A stretch of DNA of 64,000 nucleotides, taken from CAZRHH01 sp964599885. GTDB lineage: Bacteria > Chloroflexota > Dehalococcoidia > DSTF01 > JACRBR01. Every line of letters begins with the position of its first letter. The first letter of the stretch is position 1. Made by a program: the position numbers and the translations under genes. The stretch is taken from positions 1 through 64,000 of the forward strand of contig CAZRHH010000010.1 of assembly GCA_964599885.1 (NCBI GenBank). Reading direction: 5' to 3'. Below are positions 51,613 through 60,112 of this stretch, one piece after another. The notes under the pieces were generated by a model. The model searched no databases. It was given only the letters and a program-made list of their open reading frames with translations, and had not been told where the DNA came from.

Positions 51613-52665
51613 ATGATCCAGAGCGTACCCGGCATCGACTTCGAACGCCTGCTTCCGTGGTTCCGCGAGCACGTCGCGCCCGTCGACGCCCTGCACGCCG
51701 AAGTCATCGGCCACGGACGTTCGAACCTGACCTACCGCCTGTCATCCGGCGACGACGAGTGGGTGCTGCGGCGGCCGCCGCTCTCGCACGTCATGCCGAC
51801 CGCCCACGACATGAAGCGCGAGTTTCGCGTCATCTCCGCCGTCGAAGGCACGAAGGTGCCCGTGCCCCACGCCATCGCCCTCTGCGACGACACGTCCGTC
51901 AACGACGCGCCGTTCTACATCATGTCGTTCGTCCGCGGCATCGTGCCGACGGACGCGCAGGATGTCGCCAGGCGCTTCGACGAGCCAACGCTTCGACGCA
52001 TGGGCGAAGAACTCATCGACACGCTCGCCGAACTGCACCTGCTCGACCCCGCATCCGTCGGCCTCGGCGATCTTGGCAAGCCCAACGGCTTCGTCACCCG
52101 ACAGGTGAAGCGCTTCACCGGACAGATCGAACAGCACAAGACGCGCGATGTCCCCGAACTCGAAGAACTCGCGCGGCGCCTCGGCGCCGCTATCCCGCCG
52201 GAGTCAGGCGCCGCGATCATCCACGGCGACTACCGCCTCGATAACTGCGTGATCAGCGAAGACGGCAAGATCGCCGCCGTCCTCGATTGGGAGATGGCGA
52301 CGCTTGGCGATCCGCTGGCCGACGTCGGCCAGCAGATCATGTACTGGGCCGGCGGCGAAGGCGACCGTCAGAGCGCGCCCGGCATCGCCAGCGGCTCCGT
52401 CACCGCGCTCCCCGGCTTCCTGCCCCGAGACGAGGCGATCGCCCGCTACGCCAAACGCACGGGACTCGATCTCTCGAACCTCGACTTCTACGTCGTGCTC
52501 GCCTACTTCAAACTCGCCGTCATCGTCGAGGGTATCTACGCCCGCTTCCTGGAAGGCGGTACCGTCGGCGCCGGCTTTGAAGCGACCGGCGCGCAAGCGA
52601 TGTCGCTCGCCCGCGGTGGCCTCGCGATCGCCAACGCGTCCTCCGTCCCCGCCCTCCGGGGCTAA
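51613..52665 (+). CDS. APH-fold kinase, ACAD10/11 N-terminal-like
   Basis: A 350-residue phosphotransferase of the APH/choline-kinase fold. It has a nucleotide-loop region GHGRSNLTYRLSSGDDEWVL, the catalytic loop IIHGDYRLDNCVI and the metal motif VLDWEMATLGDPLADV. In mammals this domain is fused to the acyl-CoA dehydrogenase of ACAD10/11, which phosphorylates 4-hydroxyacyl-CoA before elimination; bacteria often encode the parts separately. Adjacent divergent genes support a joint role in hydroxy-acid catabolism. Confidence 0.9.
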   Translation: MIQSVPGIDFERLLPWFREHVAPVDALHAEVIGHGRSNLTYRLSSGDDEWVLRRPPLSHVMPTAHDMKREFRVISAVEGTKVPVPHAIALCDDTSVNDAPFYIMSFVRGIVPTDAQDVARRFDEPTLRRMGEELIDTLAELHLLDPASVGLGDLGKPNGFVTRQVKRFTGQIEQHKTRDVPELEELARRLGAAIPPESGAAIIHGDYRLDNCVISEDGKIAAVLDWEMATLGDPLADVGQQIMYWAGGEGDRQSAPGIASGSVTALPGFLPRDEAIARYAKRTGLDLSNLDFYVVLAYFKLAVIVEGIYARFLEGGTVGAGFEATGAQAMSLARGGLAIANASSVPALRG

Positions 52666-52707
52666 AGCCGTGTCGCCACGCCTCAACCAACGAACATGGA
52701 TGTAGCC

Positions 52708-52725
52708 GCGGAGCTTTAGCTCCGC
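52708..52725. repeat. REP-like hairpin, GCGGAGCT type (copy 1)
   Basis: GCGGAGCT-TT-AGCTCCGC within GTAGCCGCGGAGCTTTAGCT; nearly the same sequence recurs at 53,990-54,013. Confidence 0.6.
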
Positions 52726-52802
52726 CCGCGCTGCGATCCGCCGCCGGGACGCCCGCTGCGCGCGCGCGCGTTCGCATCGGCGCCGGCAGGGACCAACGAG
52801 AT

Positions 52803-52835
52803 CCGGTGACACGGTCTTTCAGACCGTGTCACCGG
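52803..52835. terminator. Perfect 15-bp hairpin
   Basis: CCGGTGACACGGTCT and its complement enclose TTC. It lies between the kinase gene and the tRNA; it may terminate transcription or belong to the hairpin family. Confidence 0.55.
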
Positions 52836-52988
52836 GCGCGCCACCCCGCACGATCACCCCGCGCAAGTCCGAGCCCGACAGTCACGGCCGCGTCCACGCT
52901 TCCACGGATCGATTTCCATCGCGTTCCGCCGCCCGCCCACCTCCCGCTTCTCGCGTCCCGCTTCCCGCTTCCGTATAGTGAACAGCGC

Positions 52989-53063
52989 GCCCCCGTAGCT
53001 CAGTGGATAGAGTACTGGCCTCCGAAGCCAGGGGCACAGGTTCGAGTCCTGTCGGGGGTACCA
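52989..53063 (+). tRNA. tRNA-Arg (anticodon CCG)
   Basis: A full cloverleaf: acceptor GCCCCCG pairing with CGGGGGT (G-U closing pair), D arm GCTC-AGTGGATA-GAGT, anticodon stem CTGGC/GCCAG around loop CTCCGAA (anticodon CCG), T arm ACAGG-TTCGAGT-CCTGT, and an encoded CCA. Confidence 0.95.
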
Positions 53064-53145
53064 TCTCCGCCTGTCATAACCGAAAACGCTAGACTTGATG
53101 GCCGCCGCCCCGCCAGCGACGCATGTAAGCCACGGATGATCACGA

Positions 53146-53952
53146 ATGCCACGTAAGAAGCAGACCGTCCAGCGACAGAAGCGCCAGAAGACGTACCGCG
53201 AGGGCGACTTCTCCGGCACCGCTACGCATATCAAGCCCAAGGGCTTCTTCAGGCTCTTCTTCAACTACAAACTCTTCGCCGTCATCGGCGTCGGCGGTTT
53301 GGTCGCCGGTCTCGCCATCTTCGCCCTGCCGCAGGGCGGCGGCCTCAACAGCGGCAGCGTCCGCGCCCCTGACGACGTCATCCAGCGCAGCACGCCCGAA
53401 GCCGCCGAGACCGCCGAGCCCGGCCAGGCGAACACCCGCAAGACCTACTCCAGCCCGCCCGAGATGGTGATCGATGCGGCGAAGAACTACACCGCGACGA
53501 TCAAGACGGCAAAGGGCGACTTCACCGTCGACCTGCTGACCGACGAAGCGCCGGCGACGGTGAACAACTTCGTCTTCCTCGCCCGCGAAGGCTTCTACGA
53601 GGGTGTGACGTTCCATCGCGTACTCGCTGACTTCGTCGCGCAGGGCGGCGACCCCACCGGCACCGGCTCTGGCGGCCCCGGCTACGACCTCCCCGTCGAG
53701 CGCACCGATGAAACGTTCGCCACCGGCGTGATCGGCATGGCAAAGCCCGATGAAGCAGGCGCCGAGAACAACGGCAGTCAGTTCTTCATCGTCCTCGAAG
53801 ATCAGCCCACCTTCGACGACAAGTTCACCGCGTTCGGCAAGGTCACCGACGGCCTGGACGTCGTCCGCAGCCTCACCGAGCGCGACCCGTCCCGGGAAGA
53901 AGGCCTCGACCCCGGCGACGCTATCGAGTCCATCACCATCAACGAAGCCTGA
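53146..53952 (+). CDS. Membrane-anchored cyclophilin-type peptidyl-prolyl isomerase
   Basis: A 268-residue protein with a basic N-terminus, one membrane helix (residues 40-62, KLFAVIGVGGLVAGLAIFAL), a linker, and a cyclophilin domain (115-265): VTFHRVLADFVAQGGDPTG, the active-site region with the catalytic Arg in FHRV, NNGSQFFIVLEDQPTFDDKF and FGKVTDGLDVV. It probably assists folding outside the membrane. The ATG at 53146 starts the basic segment. Confidence 0.94.
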   Translation: MPRKKQTVQRQKRQKTYREGDFSGTATHIKPKGFFRLFFNYKLFAVIGVGGLVAGLAIFALPQGGGLNSGSVRAPDDVIQRSTPEAAETAEPGQANTRKTYSSPPEMVIDAAKNYTATIKTAKGDFTVDLLTDEAPATVNNFVFLAREGFYEGVTFHRVLADFVAQGGDPTGTGSGGPGYDLPVERTDETFATGVIGMAKPDEAGAENNGSQFFIVLEDQPTFDDKFTAFGKVTDGLDVVRSLTERDPSREEGLDPGDAIESITINEA

Positions 53953-53994
53953 CCGCGCCAATCGCGGGACGCCGGAAATCTGCGGATCGTAGCC

Positions 53995-54012
53995 GCGGAG
54001 CTTCAGCTCCGC
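53995..54012. repeat. REP-like hairpin, GCGGAGCT type (copy 2)
   Basis: GCGGAGCT-TC-AGCTCCGC, with the same GTAGCC leader as copy 1 at 52,708. Confidence 0.6.
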
Positions 54013-54065
54013 CGGACGTCAATCCACGGATGCCCGCTGCTCATGCCACCCGCTTCTCACCCCTC

Positions 54066-54150
54066 TAGAAACCTTTGCGTCCCTCTGCGCCCCCAAACCC
54101 TCCAGAAAACCTTTGCGTCCCTCTGCGCTCTCTGCGTCTTTGCGGTGAAC
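54066..54150. repeat. CTTTGCGTCCCTCTGCG-type interspersed repeat
   Basis: CCTTTGCGTCCCTCTGCG appears twice, then CTCTGCGTCTTTGCGGTGAA. A related array is at 62,675-62,711. Confidence 0.65.
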
Positions 54151-54219
54151 CGCAATCGAATGGATAGCAAAAGGCCACCGGCGTACCGGTGGCCCTTTGC
54201 CGTTGGAGGAGGAGGCTGA

Positions 54220-54525
54220 CTAACTAGTTGAGTGACGGCCCGTTCGCACCTTCGCGACATACTCAGCGCAACTGCGTACCTGACCGTCAATACGCGCCAA
54301 TTCGAATCGCGTGGCGCACGCGTGACACAACCGCATCTCCGTCTCGTATTCGATCGAACCCGCCAGCGAAGCCGACATCCCGCATGCTGAACACGGGAAC
54401 CTGTCCGAGTCCATGCCGCGGTGTGTGTCTTCCTCGAGGATGATCCTCATCGCTTCTTCGATCGCCTGCCGCTGCCCTTCCGTACTGCCTGCCGCCCGCG
54501 TTCCACTGCTGCGAACGATCCCCAA
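54220..54525 (-). CDS. Small zinc-ribbon protein under c-di-AMP riboswitch control
   Basis: A 101-residue protein with two Cys pairs (FPCSACGMS and LCHACATRF), the spacing of a zinc ribbon, followed by a short helix and a basic end. It loosely recalls DksA/TraR-type zinc motifs, without their usual helical hairpin. It starts with TTG behind GGGAGG. Directly upstream on its strand are a terminator (54,557-54,591) and a c-di-AMP aptamer, so its expression should fall when c-di-AMP is high. Function unknown. Confidence 0.65.
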   Translation of the reverse strand: MGIVRSSGTRAAGSTEGQRQAIEEAMRIILEEDTHRGMDSDRFPCSACGMSASLAGSIEYETEMRLCHACATRFELARIDGQVRSCAEYVAKVRTGRHSTS

Positions 54526-54556
54526 TCCACGCCTCCCAATTCCTTATCCGAGGGGA

Positions 54557-54591
54557 ACAAAAAACGACCGAAGGCTGTAACCTTCGATCGG
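54557..54591 (-). terminator. Intrinsic terminator of the c-di-AMP riboswitch
   Basis: CGATCGAAGG-TTACAG-CCTTCGGTCG followed by TTTTTTGTT on the minus strand: a 10-bp stem (one mismatch-type pair) and U-tract, between the aptamer and the zinc-ribbon gene. It fits the expression platform of an off-switch. Confidence 0.88.
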
Positions 54592-54610
54592 TTCACCCTC
54601 TCCTCTTTAT

Positions 54611-54762
54611 GCCTACGGGGTTAGCTGACGGGTTCGGCTCAAAGGAGTTCGCCTACGCATCTTTCGATGCGATTCACCCCGGGAACGGTTGGTTCCCCCG
54701 TCTCGCTTGCGCGAGTTAGGCTCTATTCAGTTGTACGACCATCGTACTGAGTCCCCGCACAA
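54611..54762 (-). ncRNA. c-di-AMP (ydaO/yuaA-type) riboswitch aptamer
   Basis: The minus strand carries the ydaO hallmarks in order: GCGGGGACTCAGTA at the 5' side, GGGGGAACCAAC, GGGGTGAATC, and the 3' signature CCGAACCCGTCAGCTAACC followed by CGTAGGC. The 5' GCGGGG pairs with CCCCGT to close P1. A terminator follows 20 bases downstream. These riboswitches bind c-di-AMP and usually switch genes off. Confidence 0.9.
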
Positions 54763-54848
54763 AAATCAATGCTCCGAACCCCTAACGTCATAACAATCCG
54801 GTGATCTCGGTCACCAAAATCAATCCTGTCGTTGACGCGTTCTCAGCG

Positions 54849-57194
54849 TTATGTGAACACTACCTCCAGCACCGCCGCGGCATCAATCACCACCTCGAAA
54901 ACGTACGCCCGCCACGCGCGACCCACCGCGATCTCCACGCCATCCAGCCGCGCCCCCATCACCTCCGCGTCCGCCACAACGAACACCCGCCGCGCCGCCC
55001 GCCCCTCCGCCCCAAGCTCCACGCGCAACGTCCGGCTCTTCGCATCCCACGTCTGCCCCACAACATCCAGCGCGCCGCACCCGATGTGTGCGTTCGTGCC
55101 AACGACACGCGGCGTGCCGTCGGCAGGCCGCAGCGCCACCACGCGGCAGGCATGCGGATCGACGAGCGAGAACCTCACTTCGCCCTCGACCGCTCCGAGG
55201 TACCGCTCGCTCCACAACTCGAAGGCATGCCAGGGTCCGTCCGGCAGCGTCAGCGTCAGATCGCGCGCCTCATCCGCAAAGTTGAACAGCCCGACAACCC
55301 GCAACGGATCGTACGCGCGCTCGAAACTCACTTCGTAGCGCTCCGGCATGTCGCGCTCGATCAGATCGACCGGCGTGGCCGCGACCGGCAGCACCGGCAG
55401 CAGCATCGACAGCATCTCCAACCGCTCGGCCGGCACCCGCTCCAGATCGTCGCTCGCAAGCATCATTCCCGCCGACAGCCCGATCGCGCTCGCCAGCGTC
55501 CGCGTCTCGTCGAGCGTCATCTTTGTCCGGTCCGTGCGCACCAGCCCGCAGTCCGGGTCGTTCGCCCACAACCGTCCGTGCATCCACGATCGCGTCAGCG
55601 TGTTGCGGATTGCCGTCTCCGCGCTGAGTTGATCGTCCGCGCGCCGCGGCCGCGGACGCGGCGTCGCGCGTTCTTCCGTCGTCAGGTTTCGCCAGAACGG
55701 CGCCACATCCGGCCCGATCCGGTTGCCATCGAACACTCCCACAGACGGCGCCATCAGCGAACCGCAGCCGAGGATGAAGCGCGCCTGGCCGACGCCCTCC
55801 CGAACCGACGCCAGCGCATCACGATACGCCCGCACGCGCGGCGCGTTCGCATCGAAGCGCCGCCCCGACAGCGCGGCCCCGAACAGAAAGTCGATCTTGA
55901 CGTAGTCGTAGCCCCAGCCGTCGCACACCTCGCGAAACAGCGACGTCAGCCACGCGCGCGCCTCCGGATGCGACCCGTCGAGGCCGTAGTTCTCGCGCTG
56001 CCAGTTGTGCGTCGCCACCAGCGGCGCCCCCGCATCGTCGCGGATCACCCACTCCGGGTGCGCCGCATACGTCTGCGACGACTCCGCGATCAGAAACGGC
56101 GCCAGCCAAATTCCCGGCGTGTATCCCGCCGCCTTGATCTCCGACGCCAGCCACGCCATCCCGCGCGGGAACTTCTCGTTGACGGTCAGCCAGTCGCCGA
56201 TGTCCGCCTGGTACCCGTCGTCGATCTGCACCGTATCGATCGGCAGCTCCCGCCGGTGCTGCTCGAGAAACCGCAGGTTGCGCACGACATCGTCTTCCGT
56301 CACCTGCGTGTAGAAGTAGTACCAGGAGCACCACCCCGCCGGCGTCGTCGCCGGCACGCGCGCGCCCATCAGACGTCCCAGCGCGTCCCCGTATCGCTCG
56401 AGCTGATCGTTCGGCGTCGTCCCGCACACGTCGACGAGCACGCGCTCCGACCACACCGTCTCGCCCGCCGCCACGCTCGCGCCATCGACGAGACACCGCG
56501 CGTCGATCGCCTTCGCCGGTGCATCGATCTGCACCTGCGTGATGAAGTCGAACGCGGTCACGGCGCCAGCCAGCAGCGACCGCCGCGCTTCCGGATCGAA
56601 CAACACCGCCACGTCGTCCGAAGCGAAGCTCCCCGCGGCGCTCTGCGGCGCTTCCGGCGAGAGATCCGGCGGCCGGCTCTGGACGTCCATCGAAGCGCCG
56701 CCAAGCGACATCGTCGGCGCCCACGATTGCCAGCCGTTGCGATACACGCGCCAGCCCGCCGGCTTCGACGCCAACTGCAGCTTCCCGCGCCCTGCCACTG
56801 GCGTCGTGAACGCGTGCAAAGACACCAACGGCAACGGCGCCGCCGTCTCGTTCGTCACGCCGACGCGCGTCACGCAATACGGATGCGTGTCATACATGAC
56901 AATTTCGCGCCGCAGCGTCACACCGCGTCGCGCGTCACGCGACGTTAGCGTCAGTTGCCGCCCGCTTCCGAGCGCATCGCTGTAGGGTTGAACGTTGTAC
57001 TCCGCGCGCTCGAACCCAAGCGCCGCGCCATCCAGCGGCTGTACCCGCGCGATCGCGCGTTCAACCGGCCGAAACGCGCCGGCAAGCGCTACCGGCGCGA
57101 TGCTTCCGTCGTCCTGCCGCGTCTCGATCCGCAGCCATGCGTTCTGTAGCCACGGCCCGTTCCGCCCCAGTCCGGAGCTAGTCGCTTCGGGCAC
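54849..57194 (-). CDS. GH36-family alpha-galactosidase-like glycosidase
   Basis: A 781-residue glycoside hydrolase with an N-terminal beta-sandwich (to about 300), a TIM barrel starting TPAGWCSWYYFYTQVTEDDV and a C-terminal beta domain. The probable nucleophile is Asp in GYDYVKIDFLFGAA and the acid/base is Asp in DGNRIGPDVAPFW. The WxxW region RNGWQSWAPTMS precedes the barrel. Substrates in GH36 are alpha-galactosides, sometimes N-acetylgalactosaminides. GTG start, three bases after the stop of the GNAT gene, so translation is probably coupled. Confidence 0.88.
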   Translation of the reverse strand: MPEATSSGLGRNGPWLQNAWLRIETRQDDGSIAPVALAGAFRPVERAIARVQPLDGAALGFERAEYNVQPYSDALGSGRQLTLTSRDARRGVTLRREIVMYDTHPYCVTRVGVTNETAAPLPLVSLHAFTTPVAGRGKLQLASKPAGWRVYRNGWQSWAPTMSLGGASMDVQSRPPDLSPEAPQSAAGSFASDDVAVLFDPEARRSLLAGAVTAFDFITQVQIDAPAKAIDARCLVDGASVAAGETVWSERVLVDVCGTTPNDQLERYGDALGRLMGARVPATTPAGWCSWYYFYTQVTEDDVVRNLRFLEQHRRELPIDTVQIDDGYQADIGDWLTVNEKFPRGMAWLASEIKAAGYTPGIWLAPFLIAESSQTYAAHPEWVIRDDAGAPLVATHNWQRENYGLDGSHPEARAWLTSLFREVCDGWGYDYVKIDFLFGAALSGRRFDANAPRVRAYRDALASVREGVGQARFILGCGSLMAPSVGVFDGNRIGPDVAPFWRNLTTEERATPRPRPRRADDQLSAETAIRNTLTRSWMHGRLWANDPDCGLVRTDRTKMTLDETRTLASAIGLSAGMMLASDDLERVPAERLEMLSMLLPVLPVAATPVDLIERDMPERYEVSFERAYDPLRVVGLFNFADEARDLTLTLPDGPWHAFELWSERYLGAVEGEVRFSLVDPHACRVVALRPADGTPRVVGTNAHIGCGALDVVGQTWDAKSRTLRVELGAEGRAARRVFVVADAEVMGARLDGVEIAVGRAWRAYVFEVVIDAAAVLEVVFT

Positions 57195-57197
57195 GCG

Positions 57198-58103
57198 CTA
57201 CCGCCACCCGCCGAAGCGGATGACCGTCGTCTCGCTCTGCTCGCGCTGCTTCGCGATGGCTTTCTCATCGGCCGGCCGCGTGTAGTCGCGCCCCGCCCGC
57301 GTCTGCCGGAATCCCAGCCGCACGTACAGCCGGATCGCAGCGCCGTTATCGGAGTCCGTGGTCAGCCCGACTTCCGTCGCGCCCCCCGCGAACAGCCGCT
57401 TCGCCGCACGCGCGGTCAGCGCCGCGCCCACACCACGACCGCGGTGCGCCTCATCGGCGGCAAGTCCCTGGATCCAGCCGCGTCCCGCTTCCACCTGCCC
57501 GAAGACACAGAACCCGGCGATCGCGCCGCCCGCAGTCGCGACGATGATCCCGCCGTGTTCGGCAATCGACGCACGGAGTCCGTCCTGGCCGAGCGGATGA
57601 TCCGGAAACCCTTCGCGGTCGATGCGCGCCAGCTCCGGCAGATCGCCCGGCGCCATGTCGCGAAACTTCACGCCGCGCGGCGCCGGCTGCGCGACGAGCC
57701 GCCGCTTGTCCAGCGCGAACTCCAGCCAGTCGCGCTTCCGCGTGAACCCTAATCGGCGCACCACGGGCTCTACCATCGGACGCGCCGTACTGTACGCCAG
57801 CCGAAAGCGCACCATCTCGACCGCGCGCTGCTTGCGCAGCTTCGGCAGCAGCTTCTCGAACATCGCCGGAAAGTGATCGAAGAACACGCGCTCGTTCTCG
57901 AACCCGTACAGCAGCAGCGATTCGCCGCGCACGGTCGCCGCGAGCAAGCTCTCCCCGTCCCGCACGATCAGTTCCGGATGCTCGCGCTCGACCGCGTCGC
58001 TTTGGCTACGCCACCCCACATTGTGCAGAAGTTGCGCCCCCAGCCAGTCATGCAACGTATCGTTAACCGGCGCGCTAAGTCGCCGCAATTGTCGAACCGT
58101 CAT
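57198..58103 (-). CDS. GNAT-family N-acetyltransferase
   Basis: A 301-residue protein. The C-terminal half (145-290) is a GNAT domain with the acetyl-CoA loop GLAADEAHRGRGVGAALTAR and the closing NGAAIRLYVRLGFRQTR. The N-terminal half looks like a degenerate second GNAT domain. Substrate unknown. It is the first gene of a pair with the GH36 enzyme. Confidence 0.87.
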   Translation of the reverse strand: MTVRQLRRLSAPVNDTLHDWLGAQLLHNVGWRSQSDAVEREHPELIVRDGESLLAATVRGESLLLYGFENERVFFDHFPAMFEKLLPKLRKQRAVEMVRFRLAYSTARPMVEPVVRRLGFTRKRDWLEFALDKRRLVAQPAPRGVKFRDMAPGDLPELARIDREGFPDHPLGQDGLRASIAEHGGIIVATAGGAIAGFCVFGQVEAGRGWIQGLAADEAHRGRGVGAALTARAAKRLFAGGATEVGLTTDSDNGAAIRLYVRLGFRQTRAGRDYTRPADEKAIAKQREQSETTVIRFGGWR

Positions 58104-58253
58104 CGCTCACAACCCATTCTGTTCTCTCGCCTCACTCAACCGCGGCCGCATCAGCATGCAAACGTAGGGACGCACCTTTAGGTCCGTCCCGGTCGCCCAG
58201 CGCATCCGTCACAAATGCGCCACACCCTCAACCGCGTCGACCCCATCCAAAAA

Positions 58254-58278
58254 TTCTGCGTCATCTGTGGAAAAACCC
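58254..58278. repeat. ATTCTGCGTCATCTGTGG interspersed repeat
   Basis: A relative of CACATCTGTGTCATCTGTGG at 11,689-11,709, again in an intergenic gap. Confidence 0.55.
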
Positions 58279-59121
58279 CTACCCCGGCCAGATCCCCCGA
58301 AACGACTCGACCACGGGTCCGCTCAGAATCACGTCGCCTTCGCCGTCCCACTCCAGATCGAGCACACCGCCCGGCACCGTCAGCGCCAGCTTGCCGTCAA
58401 CCCGGTCGAGCAGCCGCGCCGCCACCATCGTCGCCGATGCGCCCGACCCGCACGACAGCGTCTCGCCGACGCCGCGCTCCCACACGCGCATCTCGGCGTG
58501 CGCCCGGTCGACCACGCGCACGACCTCAAAGTTCGTCCGGTTCGGAAACAGCCGGTGATGCTCCACGAGCGGCCCGATCTCCCGCAACGGATACTGCGCC
58601 ACCGGCCCGCGCTGGAACAGCACCGCGTGCGGATTCCCCATCGACACCGGCGTCACCCGCATCGACTGCCCGCCGACGTCAATCTCGAACTCCGTGACGG
58701 GCGGCGGCGCATCAATCGCCACCGGAATCTCTTTCGGGTCGAGGCGTGGCGGCCCCATGCTCTGACGCACGCTGCTGACGTGCCCGTCTTCGTCCATCGC
58801 GACGCGCACGCCCAGCACCCCGGCACCCGTCTCCACTTCGAACGCACCATCGCGCGGCGAAACGATCCCCGCATCGACGACGAACTTCACCAGGCACCGC
58901 ATCCCGTTGCCCGACATCTCCGCTTCCGAACCGTCGGCGTTGAAAATCCGCATCCGCGTATCAGCGCGCTCGGACTCCGAAGCCAGAATCAGCCCGTCCG
59001 CCCCGACCCCGAAATGCCGGTCACACACCGCCACAGCCAGCGCCGCCCAGTCGCGCTCGACCGCGCGCCCATCGACGACCACAAAGTCGTTCCCAGTCCC
59101 ATGCAGCTTCACAAAGTCCAT
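58279..59121 (-). CDS. dapF: Diaminopimelate epimerase
   Basis: A 280-residue cofactor-independent epimerase converting LL- to meso-diaminopimelate for lysine and peptidoglycan. The opening MDFVKLHGTGNDFVVVDG, first catalytic Cys in MSGNGMRCLVKF and second in GVGETLSCGSGASA are all present. The start at 59121 matches the family; the frame runs 86 codons further upstream in miaA-complementary sequence. Confidence 0.96.
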   Translation of the reverse strand: MDFVKLHGTGNDFVVVDGRAVERDWAALAVAVCDRHFGVGADGLILASESERADTRMRIFNADGSEAEMSGNGMRCLVKFVVDAGIVSPRDGAFEVETGAGVLGVRVAMDEDGHVSSVRQSMGPPRLDPKEIPVAIDAPPPVTEFEIDVGGQSMRVTPVSMGNPHAVLFQRGPVAQYPLREIGPLVEHHRLFPNRTNFEVVRVVDRAHAEMRVWERGVGETLSCGSGASATMVAARLLDRVDGKLALTVPGGVLDLEWDGEGDVILSGPVVESFRGIWPG

Positions 59122-59181
59122 AGCGATCAAGCATACCGACCCGACGCCCGAGCCGGAAATTGCGCCGCTCAACTGGATCTT

Positions 59182-59207
59182 CCGTGCCTCCGTGCCTCTG
59201 TGGTTCC
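59182..59207. repeat. GTGCCTCCGTGCCTCTGTGGT interspersed repeat
   Basis: CCGTGCCTCCGTGCCTCTGT then GGTT, between dapF and miaA. Same family as 7,557 and 62,628. Confidence 0.6.
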
Positions 59208-60112
59208 TAACCGATCCCATCCAACACGTCGGCGACATCCACCGACAACCCATCCACCCACACGATCCGCCCGTCCGCCGCCCCAAACCACGCATGCTGC
59301 ATCCGCGCCAAACGATGCGTCTCCGTCTTGATCCGGGCCACCGCCTCATCCAAGGTGCACTCCCTCGCAAGAAACTCACAGATCTGCCGGTACCCGATCC
59401 CGCTCATCGACGGCAGCTCGCAGCCATACCCCGCCACCTGCAGTCCGCGCACCTCCTCGACAAACCCCGCGGCCATCATCGAGTCGACGCGCGCATCGAT
59501 CCGCGCGTAGAGCGCCGCGCGCTCCACCCGCAGCCCGACGATCTTCGCGTCGAACGCCGGCGTATCGCGCACCCGCCATTCGCTGAACGGCCGTCCCGTC
59601 GCACGCGTCACTTCGATCGCCCGCACGACCCGCCGCACGTTCCGCGCATCAATCACGTCCGCACTCGCCGGATCGACTGCGCGCAGTTCCGCGAACAGCG
59701 CGTCTGCGCCGTCGCGCGCGGCGATCGCTTCTAGCTCCGCGCGCAGCGTCAGATCCGGCGGCACGCGCGGGACGCGCCACCCCTCGATCAACGCCCACAC
59801 GTACTGCCCCGTCCCACCCGCGACGATTGGCGTCTTCCCGCGCGCGACGATGTCATCCATCACGGCGCGCGCCGCATCAAGAAAGTCCGCAAGTGTGAAA
59901 GGTTCGTCGGGCGCAGCGACGTCGATAAGCCAGTGCCGCGCCGCGCGTCGTTCGTCCGGCGTTGGCTTCGCCGTTCCGATGTCCATGGCCCGGTAGATCT
60001 GCCGCGAGTCGGCGTTGATGATCTCGCCATCAAGCGCCTGCGCCAGCGCGATGGCCAGCGCCGTCTTTCCGCTCGCCGTCGGCCCGACGATCGCGACCAC
60101 GCGCGGACGCAT
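59207..60112 (-). CDS. miaA: tRNA dimethylallyltransferase
   Basis: A 301-residue enzyme that isopentenylates A37 of tRNAs reading UNN codons. P-loop VGPTASGKTALAIALA, the DSRQIYRAMDIGTAKP motif and the FVEEVRGL...GYRQICEFL region are conserved. The ATG at 60112 overlaps the tpiA stop (ATGA), so the two are co-transcribed. Confidence 0.96.
   Translation of the reverse strand: MRPRVVAIVGPTASGKTALAIALAQALDGEIINADSRQIYRAMDIGTAKPTPDERRAARHWLIDVAAPDEPFTLADFLDAARAVMDDIVARGKTPIVAGGTGQYVWALIEGWRVPRVPPDLTLRAELEAIAARDGADALFAELRAVDPASADVIDARNVRRVVRAIEVTRATGRPFSEWRVRDTPAFDAKIVGLRVERAALYARIDARVDSMMAAGFVEEVRGLQVAGYGCELPSMSGIGYRQICEFLARECTLDEAVARIKTETHRLARMQHAWFGAADGRIVWVDGLSVDVADVLDGIG

Larger units (their letters stand above)
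52666..52988. other. Gap with hairpin repeats before tRNA-Arg
   Basis: No gene seen. It holds GCGGAGCT-TT-AGCTCCGC (52708-52725), a long perfect hairpin (52803-52835) and C/T-rich words (TCCCGCTTCTCGCGTCCCGC, 52941-52960). Confidence 0.6.
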
